NCBI GenBank assembly: GCA_027038275.1
Contig: JALVXC010000107.1
Location: forward strand, 1 to 37,804
Source of the DNA: Campylobacteraceae bacterium
Lineage (GTDB): Bacteria > Campylobacterota > Campylobacteria > Campylobacterales > Sulfurovaceae
Direction of reading: 5' to 3'
Length of the DNA stretch: 37,804 nucleotides
Part shown: positions 8,782 to 15,598 of the stretch, piece after piece
How the letters are laid out: each line of letters starts with the position of its first letter
How positions within the stretch are numbered: the stretch's first letter is position 1
Position numbers and translations under genes: made by a program
The notes under the pieces: generated by a model
The model's database searches: none
What the model saw: the letters and a program-made list of their open reading frames with translations, nothing else
Told to the model about the DNA's origin: nothing

Positions 8782-9230
8782 AGTGGTTTCTCTTTTGGAA
8801 CTTCTTGCTCTTTTGGTTTTTCAATATTTGCTGACTCTTTTTTACCAATGGCATCTAGTACAGCGTTAATAAAGCGTGGAGATTTATCGTCAGCTAATGC
8901 CTTTGCTAACTCAATTGCTTCATTAATAATAATTCTTTTATCTACACCCTCTATCATAATCTCATACCCTGCTAGACGCATAATTGACTTCTCTACTTTT
9001 CCAATAGAGTCATAGTTCCACCCTTTGAGGTGTTTCTGAATCTCTGCATCAATGGTTGCTAAGTTTTTAACAGTTCCTGCAAAGAGAGCTTTTGAGAACT
9101 CTCTTTGTTTGTTACGAATTTTATCTTCTTCTAAAATAGTATCTGAAAAGAGTCCTATATCTTCATTACCTAAATCGTAAGCGTAGAGTAGACCTACTAC
9201 TGCTGTTCTTGCTTGGTGTCTTGTTGCCAT
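8778..9230 (-). CDS. nusB: Transcription antitermination factor NusB
   Basis: NusB binds boxA RNA with NusE/S10 in rRNA antitermination complexes. The start MATRHQARTAVVGLLYAYDLG and the C-terminal block DKRIIINEAIELAKALADDKSPRFINAVLDAI are characteristic. At 150 residues it has a short extra tail after the conserved end (NIEKPKEQEVPKEKPL), rich in lysine, glutamate and proline. The stop codon is the TAG of an inserted GTAG-hairpin element, so the final residues (probably Pro-Leu) may derive from the junction with that repeat. It lies downstream of ribH on the same strand, a common order in Campylobacterota. Confidence 0.95.
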   Translation of the reverse strand: MATRHQARTAVVGLLYAYDLGNEDIGLFSDTILEEDKIRNKQREFSKALFAGTVKNLATIDAEIQKHLKGWNYDSIGKVEKSIMRLAGYEIMIEGVDKRIIINEAIELAKALADDKSPRFINAVLDAIGKKESANIEKPKEQEVPKEKPL

Positions 9231-9298
9231 ATCTATATTGCCTTATTTAAATATATATGAAAATTCAAAAGGTTATTGAATTTTAATCTATATTTTAT

Positions 9299-9318
9299 GG
9301 TGTGATTACCATCACACC
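9299..9318. repeat. Hairpin after ribH, related to the lon-side element
   Basis: A perfect 8-bp stem, GGTGTGAT (9299-9306) and ATCACACC (9311-9318), with a 4-base loop. The arms differ from those after lon by one compensated base pair, and both are followed by CAAT-type sequence, so they look related; the GTAG is not preserved here. It sits 7 bases past the ribH stop and may act as a transcript end or mRNA stabiliser. Confidence 0.45.
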
Positions 9319-9325
9319 AATTTAT

Positions 9326-9796
9326 CTATTTTTCCAATTCCGTATAGAGATTCATCATCTCAATAAGCCCTGCCATAGCCTCACCACCTTTATTACCAGC
9401 TTTTGTACCTGCTCTCTCTATGGCTTGTTCTATGCTATCTACAGTTAAAACACCATAAGTAACAGGCTTTCCATGTTTCATAGTTACAGTTGCTATACCT
9501 TTTGTTGCCTCTGCTGAAACATAGTCAAAATGAGGAGTCGCTCCACGAATAACAGCACCCAGACAACAAACAGCATCATACTTACCTGAAGCCAAAGCTC
9601 TATCTAGTGCAAAAGGAATCTCAAATGCACCTGGAACTAAGATTAAATCCAAATCATTAACATCTCCACCATGTCTTGCGTAGGTATCTTTTGCACCCTC
9701 TACTAATCTATCTGTAATAAAGTGGTTAAATCTTGCATTAATAATGGCTACCTTTTTACTCTTGTCTACTTGAAAATCACCTTCAACTACTTTCAT
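9326..9796 (-). CDS. ribH: 6,7-dimethyl-8-ribityllumazine synthase
   Basis: RibH joins 3,4-dihydroxybutanone phosphate to the ribityl-aminouracil in riboflavin synthesis. The 156-residue product has the family landmarks: [15 protein letters not shown] at the start, the substrate loop [34 protein letters not shown], and the C-terminal [14 protein letters not shown]. The length matches the family. The start ATG is preceded by AAAGGTAGTAG. It lies between kdsA and nusB on the same strand, separated from kdsA by a double-hairpin repeat. Confidence 0.97.
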   Translation of the reverse strand: MKVVEGDFQVDKSKKVAIINARFNHFITDRLVEGAKDTYARHGGDVNDLDLILVPGAFEIPFALDRALASGKYDAVCCLGAVIRGATPHFDYVSAEATKGIATVTMKHGKPVTYGVLTVDSIEQAIERAGTKAGNKGGEAMAGLIEMMNLYTELEK

Positions 9797-9818
9797 CTAC
9801 TACCTTTAAATTTTTTTA

Positions 9819-9890
9819 GCTCGTTCCCACCGTCCTCGGTGGGAATGCATACTCTCATATACACTCCCACGCAGGAGCGTGGGAGCGAGA
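9819..9890. repeat. Double-hairpin interspersed repeat between kdsA and ribH
   Basis: Two perfect hairpins lie in series: TCCCACCG/CGGTGGGA (9825-9832 and 9837-9844, loop TCCT) and CTCCCACGC/GCGTGGGAG (9864-9872 and 9877-9885, loop AGGA). CTCG at 9820-9823 pairs with CGAG at 9886-9889, so the whole can close as a cruciform. It is much more GC-rich than its surroundings. From memory it resembles a dispersed bacterial repeat with CCCACGCTCCTGCGTGGG cores; I could not check this. Confidence 0.65.
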
Positions 9891-9916
9891 AGAAATTTTT
9901 GTGAAATTATAACCAA

Positions 9917-10717
9917 TTATTCTACAATGCTTCTAATAGCATCAATCTGCTCTATTAAACTATCTAGCTTATTTAACTCTATCATATTTGGACCATCGCT
10001 TAGAGCAATAGATGGGTCAAAGTGTGTCTCAAAAAAGAATCCATCAACTCCCACAGCTGCTGCACCACGTGCAAGATATGGAACTAAAGCCGAATCCCCT
10101 CCTGAAGTTGCACCACCAGAGGCTGGTTGTTGTACGGAGTGAGTTGCATCAAAAACTACAGGGGCAAACTCTCGCATCTGCTTTAGACCTCTCATGTCCA
10201 CAACTAAGTTACCATAACCAAAAGTTGTTCCTCTCTCTGTTAACCAAACACCATATTTCTCTGCATTTTCATAACTGGCTTCACCATTAAAACCACGTGT
10301 TTTAAGCACTTTTTTAACAGAGTGTTCCATAGCTTGTGGAGCTAGAAACTGCCCTTTTTTAATGTTTACTACAGCTCCTGTCTTAGCAGATGCTACCAAT
10401 AAATCTGTCTGACGACATAAAAAAGCAGGAATCTGAAGTACATCTACCACCTCTGCTACAACTTGAGGTTGAGTATAGTCATGAACATCAGTTAAGAGTT
10501 TATATCCAAACTGCTCTTTAACCTCTTGAAGCATCTTTAAGCCCTCATCAAGCCCAGGTCCCCTAAAAGAGTCAAGGCTTGTTCTGTTTGCTTTGTCAAA
10601 ACTAGCTTTAAAGTAGAAATTTTTAGTACAATCTTCATGATATTTATTTAAGCTTTCTGCAATTCTCATAACATTATCACGGCTCTCTAGCACACATGGA
10701 CCTGCTATTAGTATCAT
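9917..10717 (-). CDS. kdsA: 3-deoxy-D-manno-octulosonate 8-phosphate synthase, metal type
   Basis: KdsA condenses phosphoenolpyruvate with arabinose 5-phosphate to Kdo-8-phosphate for lipopolysaccharide. The 266 residues include [14 protein letters not shown] at the start, [28 protein letters not shown], and [11 protein letters not shown] near the end. The cysteine in AGPC (Cys8) is the metal ligand of the metal-dependent class (as in Aquifex); the metal-free E. coli type has Asn at this site. It starts at ATG with AAAGGA upstream and is the first gene of the kdsA-ribH-nusB-mqnC run. Confidence 0.97.
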   Translation of the reverse strand: MILIAGPCVLESRDNVMRIAESLNKYHEDCTKNFYFKASFDKANRTSLDSFRGPGLDEGLKMLQEVKEQFGYKLLTDVHDYTQPQVVAEVVDVLQIPAFLCRQTDLLVASAKTGAVVNIKKGQFLAPQAMEHSVKKVLKTRGFNGEASYENAEKYGVWLTERGTTFGYGNLVVDMRGLKQMREFAPVVFDATHSVQQPASGGATSGGDSALVPYLARGAAAVGVDGFFFETHFDPSIALSDGPNMIELNKLDSLIEQIDAIRSIVE

Positions 10718-10733
10718 TTTTTATCCTTTACTA

Positions 10734-11001
10734 AGGCTCCTCCAAGGAAATAGACAGATAAATAGCTTTATGAGGTTTTTCATAGGCAAGGCAATCGTTT
10801 GCAGGACTAGCCTCAGCTAATTCAAAAACGATTAACACAGTCTATGGGAAACCTCATAAAGCCCGTAGGGAAGCCACAGAGAGGGCAATCTTCACAAAAT
10901 AAAATTCTTAAATTAGCTGAGGCTAGTCCTACAAATTATATTTTGTGAAGATTGCCCTCTCTGTGACTTCTATTTATCTGTCTATTTCCTTGGAGGAGCC
11001 T
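10734..11001. repeat. Large nested palindrome with kissing-loop potential
   Basis: Four sets of complementary arms are packed in 268 bp. Outer arms: 10734-10765 with 10970-11001, 32 bp perfect. Hairpin I: 10765-10785 with 10842-10862, 21 bp with two G:U-compatible changes; inside it 10793-10800 pairs with 10826-10833. Hairpin II: 10875-10900 with 10940-10965, 26 bp perfect. The loop of hairpin I (10803-10822) is perfectly complementary over 20 bases to the loop of hairpin II (10911-10930). GTAG motifs occur at 10865-10868 (+) and 10932-10929 (-). The right outer arm encodes the last codons and stop of the EamA gene. It is not protein-coding and may be a non-autonomous mobile element or a structured RNA. 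Confidence 0.75.
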
Positions 11002-11888
11002 AAGGCAACTATTAGCCCTGAAATTATGACCAAAATTATACCTAAAACTTTCAAAGGTGTTGGTATAGGGTCACCTAAAGCAACACCAATAATAAGTGCA
11101 AATACAATATTTGAGTAGGAGATAGTCCCAACAATTCCTGCTTTGGTATACTCATACGCTTTGGTCATAAGCACTTGTGAAGCTGTTGCAGAGAGACCCA
11201 TAATGATTAAATAGAGCCATAAAATCCCATTTGGCATAACAAATTCATCGAACATAAACTCTAAATATTTTGGAGGTTCAACATAGGGTGAAAGAGCCAT
11301 TAAAAGCATAGGTGCTAATGTACCCACGCCCATAAAACTCATAACAATAGCTCTTGTATCATAATATGCTCGAAGCTCTCTAATAGATGTATAGGCTAAC
11401 GCTGCCCCTACCCCTGAAAAGATTCCTAATATACTATATTTACTAAAACTAGCCCCCTCTGGAGGCAATGAGATACATGCCATACCTGTAAAGCCTAAAA
11501 GAATTGCTATAATAGCCCACCTATTAAGTTTTTCATTTAAAAAGAGATAGGCAAAAATAGCCACAAATATTGGCGAAGTTTTATTGTAAGTAACTGCCTC
11601 TCCAAGAGGAATATAGGCAATAATATAAAAGTAAGCCAAAAGTGCTACAAACCCCATAGTTCCACGAAAAAGCAGTAAAAGTGGTCTACCACCTTTCTGT
11701 TTTAGAGGAGATTTATAGATAGCAAAACCAACCAAAGCGACACCAAAAACATTTCTAAAAAAAGTTACTTCTACAGGGGGAAGTACTTCACTGACCATCT
11801 TAGCAAACCCACCCATAACAGCAAAAGAGAGTGAAGCTAAAAGCATAAAAAGAACTCCTCTATCTATGCCTAAAATATATTTTTTCAA
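10974..11888 (-). CDS. EamA/DMT-family membrane transporter
   Basis: The 304-residue product has ten hydrophobic segments in two repeated EamA halves, typical of the drug/metabolite transporter superfamily in the inner membrane. Recognisable stretches are SFAVMGGFAKMVSEVLPPVEVTFFRN in the first half, PLGEAVTYNKTSPIFVAIFAYLFLNEKLNRWA at the end of it, and SATASQVLMTKAYEYTKAGIVGTISY in the second. The substrate cannot be read from the sequence. The start is TTG with AAAGG seven bases upstream. The last residues (SSKEIDR) and the stop lie in the outer arm of the nested palindrome, so the natural C-terminus was probably replaced or extended by that element. Confidence 0.88.
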   Translation of the reverse strand: MKKYILGIDRGVLFMLLASLSFAVMGGFAKMVSEVLPPVEVTFFRNVFGVALVGFAIYKSPLKQKGGRPLLLLFRGTMGFVALLAYFYIIAYIPLGEAVTYNKTSPIFVAIFAYLFLNEKLNRWAIIAILLGFTGMACISLPPEGASFSKYSILGIFSGVGAALAYTSIRELRAYYDTRAIVMSFMGVGTLAPMLLMALSPYVEPPKYLEFMFDEFVMPNGILWLYLIIMGLSATASQVLMTKAYEYTKAGIVGTISYSNIVFALIIGVALGDPIPTPLKVLGIILVIISGLIVALGSSKEIDR

Positions 11889-11964
11889 AAAAAACCTTTA
11901 TTTTTTTGAAAGTTTAGCATATTTCCGTTAGAATACTTTAAAATTTAATTAATAAAGAAGCTAT

Positions 11965-13158
11965 ATGAATTTAAAACTAATATCAATTTTCTTTCTACTG
12001 ACCCTAACGATGACTAGCTCCATTGCACAAGAGTATAAATGGAGTAAAAAGCTTACCTTTTTAGGTTTTTTAAAAAAACATCATATTCCTCAAAAGATAT
12101 ATTATGATATGGATAGAGAAGATAGAGAGCTTATTCAAGAGATTAAAGCTGGACAAAACTATACTATCAACTGGAAAAAAGGTAAAATATCTACAATTAA
12201 TATTCCTGTTTCAGATGATTTAATGTTGCAAATTAAAAGAGGTAAAAAAGGCTATAGTGCTAAGTATGTCCCTATTCCCTATAAACTTATAGAAAAGACT
12301 ATCTCTATTAGAATCAAAAATGGATTAGATAAAGATTTATACAGAGCAACCAAAACACACTACTACTATAAAGAGATTAAAGAGGTCTACTCAAAAGCTC
12401 TGCCTCTACATAAAATGAGAAGAGGTGACAGAGTTATACTCTTCTATACTCAAAGATATAGACACAATAAACCATACACAAGTCCAAAGATAGAGGCTTG
12501 TCTTATTGAGATTAATAGAAAACCATACTATGGCTTCTTAATGGATGACAATAAATATTATGACTCTACAGGAGTAAAATATCAACGTACATATAAGACA
12601 CGTTTTATTCTTCCTGTCTCATACAAACGTATCTCTAGTCGATTTACCCAAAGTCGTTACCACCCTATTTTACGCCGATATAGAGCCCATTTAGGAATTG
12701 ACTATGCAGCTAGAAGAGGCAATAGAATTGTTGCTAGTTCTTCAGGAAAAATTGTCTTCAAAGGTTGGAAAGGTGGCTATGGTCGTGTTGTAGAGATAAA
12801 ACATCCAGGTGGATTAAAAACTCTCTATGCACACATGAGCCGTTTTGGGAGATATAATCGTGGTGACTATGTAAAACAAGGTCAAGTTATTGGGTATGTT
12901 GGAAGCTCTGGACGAAGCACTGGTCCGCACCTACACTTTGGTCTTTACAAAAATGGTCATGCCATTAATCCTGCTAGATATGTAGCAAAGAGACAAGCCA
13001 AAAAGGTAAAATTGAAAGGCAAAAAGTACAAAAAACTTAGAAAGCGTGTGTCACACTTTAGACCTCAATTTAGAGAGGTAAAAGAGAGAAAGAGTAGTAT
13101 TATAAAAAAAGAGAGTAGCAAGTGTTTGAACTGCTTTAAGAAACTACCTCCGAGATAG
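11965..13158 (+). CDS. M23 peptidoglycan endopeptidase, Csd3/HdpA-like
   Basis: The 397-residue product has a signal peptide (cleavage probably after SSIAQ), a ~190-residue N-terminal region, and a LytM/M23 domain at about residues 220-340. The zinc ligands are visible: the histidine and aspartate of HLGIDYAARRGN, and the second histidine of HLHFGLYKNGHAINP, with the YAHMSRFG loop between. Length and layout match Csd3/HdpA of Helicobacter (~400 residues), a DD-endopeptidase/carboxypeptidase that shapes the curved or helical cell; that assignment is inference. The tail is strongly basic and carries a CLNC pair. It is divergent from the EamA gene and ends at a shared terminator. Confidence 0.85.
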   Translation: MNLKLISIFFLLTLTMTSSIAQEYKWSKKLTFLGFLKKHHIPQKIYYDMDREDRELIQEIKAGQNYTINWKKGKISTINIPVSDDLMLQIKRGKKGYSAKYVPIPYKLIEKTISIRIKNGLDKDLYRATKTHYYYKEIKEVYSKALPLHKMRRGDRVILFYTQRYRHNKPYTSPKIEACLIEINRKPYYGFLMDDNKYYDSTGVKYQRTYKTRFILPVSYKRISSRFTQSRYHPILRRYRAHLGIDYAARRGNRIVASSSGKIVFKGWKGGYGRVVEIKHPGGLKTLYAHMSRFGRYNRGDYVKQGQVIGYVGSSGRSTGPHLHFGLYKNGHAINPARYVAKRQAKKVKLKGKKYKKLRKRVSHFRPQFREVKERKSSIIKKESSKCLNCFKKLPPR

Positions 13159-13160
13159 GA

Positions 13161-13184
13161 AAACAGCGACTATAGTCGCTGTTT
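13161..13184. terminator. Bidirectional terminator
   Basis: A perfect 10-bp stem, AAACAGCGAC (13161-13170) and GTCGCTGTTT (13175-13184), with loop TATA. It lies between the stop codons of the convergent M23 and DUF3108 genes, 2 bases from each, with A- and T-rich flanks that serve both directions. Confidence 0.8.
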
Positions 13185-13186
13185 AG

Positions 13187-13924
13187 TTACAGTTTTGTTG
13201 CTCTAACATCTCCAAAGAAAATCAAATCTTTTAATACTGCTTTTTGAGTAACCCCATCATCTCCAATTCGTAACATTAATTCCCCTTTATCACTAGAGAA
13301 GATATTTTGATGAATAATTGCTTGTGCATACCAAGAGTTATTATTCTCTCCTAACATCTTTTTATATTCACTATATTCACTCTTTTTAGGAATATAAATT
13401 TCAGCTTTCCCATCCTGCTTTTCAGCTCCTACAGCAAGAAAAGTGTAGTGTTTGTTCTCTTTAGTTCTGTCTATCTTTTTATTTAAATTAAAATATAGTG
13501 TCAAGAGGTCATCTTTTGAGTAGAACTTTAACTTCTCTGTACTCTCACTCTTAACTTTACCATTTTTCCAACTTTTATACTTTTTTGTTACTGTTTTATT
13601 CTTATGGTCAATGGTATAGACCTTATTACTTGTTTTAGAACCATGAGACTTAATAACTTGGTATAAATCTGAAACCATAAGCCCATTTTCAATATGCCCT
13701 TTAGAGATATGGTGCTCTGTTCGTCCACCTGAAAGTGTTTTAGCTAAACCTGTAGCTTTTAACTGAACATCAATCTCATAAGAGTTTTCATCTCTTGTTA
13801 AAACAGCATTGGCAATACCTATTTCACCTATAATTCCAAACTCTACCTTATAGTCTGCCTTGATTGTTTCTGCATTTAAAGTTACACCTAAAAGTAGTGT
13901 TAAAACTAAAAATATATTTTTCAT
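13187..13924 (-). CDS. DUF3108 periplasmic protein
   Basis: The 245-residue product has a clear signal peptide (MKNIFLVLTLLLGVTLNA) and then a beta-rich domain matching DUF3108: ADYKVEFGIIGEIGIANAVL, YEIDVQLKATGLAKTLSGG, and DLLTLYFNLNKKI. The molecular function of the family is not established; members are exported and often lie near envelope genes, and here it is next to a peptidoglycan peptidase. AAGGATTATT precedes the ATG. A dyad at 13955-13987 lies in its promoter region. Confidence 0.8.
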   Translation of the reverse strand: MKNIFLVLTLLLGVTLNAETIKADYKVEFGIIGEIGIANAVLTRDENSYEIDVQLKATGLAKTLSGGRTEHHISKGHIENGLMVSDLYQVIKSHGSKTSNKVYTIDHKNKTVTKKYKSWKNGKVKSESTEKLKFYSKDDLLTLYFNLNKKIDRTKENKHYTFLAVGAEKQDGKAEIYIPKKSEYSEYKKMLGENNNSWYAQAIIHQNIFSSDKGELMLRIGDDGVTQKAVLKDLIFFGDVRATKL

Positions 13925-13954
13925 AATAATCCTTAATGATTTTTGTTAATGAAT

Positions 13955-13987
13955 TTAATCACATTTATGTGTAATAACCGTGATTAA
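13955..13987. promoter_or_regulatory. Dyad upstream of the DUF3108 gene
   Basis: TTAATCAC (13955-13962) and GTGATTAA (13980-13987) form a perfect 8-bp inverted repeat with a 17-base spacer, 31 bases upstream of the DUF3108 start. It could be a regulator site; nothing in the window identifies the regulator. Confidence 0.3.
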
Positions 13988-14027
13988 TCGAAACATTATA
14001 TCCAACATCAAGCAATAATTAAAACTC

Positions 14028-14036
14028 TGCTATAAT
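14028..14036 (+). promoter_or_regulatory. Extended -10 promoter of der
   Basis: TGCTATAAT, the same extended -10 as in front of trpS and proC. Transcription would start near 14043, so the following inverted repeat pair is transcribed as part of the der leader. Confidence 0.55.
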
Positions 14037-14053
14037 TAGGCTAATTTTTAACC

Positions 14054-14145
14054 GTAGGATGTAGTCCCCTGACTACACCATTAAAACCAAACCCCTTTAA
14101 AAATCAAACTGTTATTTGATGGTGTAGTCGGGGACTACACCCTAC
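14054..14145. repeat. REPIN-like inverted pair of GTAG-hairpins in the der leader
   Basis: Left unit on the plus strand: GTAG (14054-14057), then GATGTAGTC (14058-14066), loop CCCT, GACTACACC (14071-14079), one mismatch in the stem. Right unit on the minus strand: GTAG (14145-14142), then a perfect 9-bp stem GGTGTAGTC/GACTACACC with a 3-base loop (14121-14141 on the plus strand). The units point toward each other across 41 bases, the layout of a REPIN/BIME. The element ends 28 bases before the der ATG. Confidence 0.7.
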
Positions 14146-14173
14146 ACAGCAAACAAATATAGAAAGACGAACC

Positions 14174-15583
14174 ATGACCCAATTAAAAAAAGTAGCTATT
14201 TTAGGGCGACCAAATGTAGGAAAAAGCTCCCTTTTTAACCGATTAATTAGACAAAGAGATGCCATTACCTCTGATGTGGTAGGAACTACACGAGATATAA
14301 AAAAAAGAGTTGCTACTATCTCAGGCAATAGAGACTTTGAGATTATCGATACAGGGGGGATTGACGACTCAACAGAGATGTTCTCAACTGTTAAAAAGCT
14401 CTCTTTACGTGCTGCTAGGGAGGCTGATATTATTATCTTTATGGTAGATGGTAAGAGTATTCCCCAAGAGGAGGATAGAGAGCTTTTCTACCAACTTCAA
14501 GACTTAGGCAAACCCATTGCGTTAGTAGTCAATAAAATTGACAATGACAAAGATGAAACAACACGCTATTGGGACTTTTTAGAATTTGGAGCAGAGAGAA
14601 CTTTTCCTATGTCTGTAAGCCATAACCGTTACATGAATGACTTTTATACATGGTTAGAGAAGTACATTCCTGAGCGTAAAGATGAGGAACAGGGTCTACA
14701 ACTAGAAGAGGATGATGAACTATCTTTTGAAGATATTGTTGAGATGGTTCAACTAGATGAGAAGGAAGAGGAAGATAGAGAGATAAAAGTAGCCATTATT
14801 GGTCGTGTCAATACTGGTAAGAGTTCTTTACTTAATGCTTTTTTAAAAGAGGAGCGTAGTGTTGTATCTGATGTAGCAGGAACAACTATTGACCCTGTTG
14901 ATGAGTCTATTGAGTATAAAGAGCATAAGATTACCTTTGTAGATACAGCAGGGATTAGAAGACGTGGTAAGATTGTAGGTATTGAAAAGTATGCTTTTGG
15001 TAGAACGGAAGAGATGTTAGAAGAAGCTGATATTGCTCTACTTGTTATTGATGCTACAGAGGGTGTACTTGAGCTTGATGAGCGTATTGCAGGACTTATA
15101 GAGAAGTATAAACTTGGTTGTCTAATTGTACTTAATAAATGGGATATTAAAAAAGAGAATGAAGAGAGCTATCAAAAAGCTGTAGATGATATTCGAGACA
15201 ACTTAAAGTTTTTACACTATGCTCCACTTATTACTGTTTCAGCAAAGACAGGACTTAGAGTTCATAAAATTTTAGATGAGATTATTGCTATTTATGGGCG
15301 ATATAAAAAGAGAATTCCAACATCTAAACTTAATGAAGTTCTAAAATATGCTATTGCAAGACACCACCCACCAACCATCAATGGTGGTGTAGTACGTATT
15401 AAGTTTGCAACGCAATATGAGATAAAACCACCTAAAATTGCACTTATTATGAATCGACCTGATGGGCTTCACTTCTCTTATAAACGCTATTTAACTAATA
15501 TTTTTAGAGAGAAGTTTGACTTCGAGGGTGTTCCTTTAGATATTGGAGGAAGAAAACGCGGTCAACGAATGGATGATGAATAG
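14174..15583 (+). CDS. der: Ribosome assembly GTPase Der (EngA)
   Basis: Der is the tandem GTPase needed for 50S ribosome maturation. The 469-residue product has GTPase domain 1 with P-loop GRPNVGKSS (residues 11-19), DTGG and NKID; an acidic linker (about residues 175-205, many Glu/Asp); domain 2 with P-loop GRVNTGKSS, DTAGIRRRG and NKWD; and a C-terminal KH-like domain ending in FDFEGVPLDIGGRKR. The length is usual. The ribosome-binding site before the ATG is weak (AGAAAGACGAACC), and the leader carries a REPIN-like element that could influence translation. Confidence 0.97.
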   Translation: MTQLKKVAILGRPNVGKSSLFNRLIRQRDAITSDVVGTTRDIKKRVATISGNRDFEIIDTGGIDDSTEMFSTVKKLSLRAAREADIIIFMVDGKSIPQEEDRELFYQLQDLGKPIALVVNKIDNDKDETTRYWDFLEFGAERTFPMSVSHNRYMNDFYTWLEKYIPERKDEEQGLQLEEDDELSFEDIVEMVQLDEKEEEDREIKVAIIGRVNTGKSSLLNAFLKEERSVVSDVAGTTIDPVDESIEYKEHKITFVDTAGIRRRGKIVGIEKYAFGRTEEMLEEADIALLVIDATEGVLELDERIAGLIEKYKLGCLIVLNKWDIKKENEESYQKAVDDIRDNLKFLHYAPLITVSAKTGLRVHKILDEIIAIYGRYKKRIPTSKLNEVLKYAIARHHPPTINGGVVRIKFATQYEIKPPKIALIMNRPDGLHFSYKRYLTNIFREKFDFEGVPLDIGGRKRGQRMDDE

Positions 15584-15598
15584 AGTACTTATTGCACT

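Noticed and set aside
8583-9015. Plus-strand open frames across mqnC and nusB
   Set aside because: They overlap two certain genes on the other strand and their translations look like shadow frames.
9879-10290. Plus-strand open frames over kdsA
   Set aside because: Antisense to a clearly conserved enzyme, with low-complexity histidine/leucine or serine/proline-rich translations.
10718-10973. Riboswitch or T-box upstream of kdsA
   Set aside because: The fold is built from long perfect palindromes without any riboswitch consensus I recognise, and it is more than 15 bases upstream of kdsA with a normal ribosome-binding site between.
9819-11001. CRISPR array or insertion sequence around the hairpin-rich regions
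   Set aside because: The repeats are inverted rather than direct and regularly spaced, and no transposase or cas gene is present.
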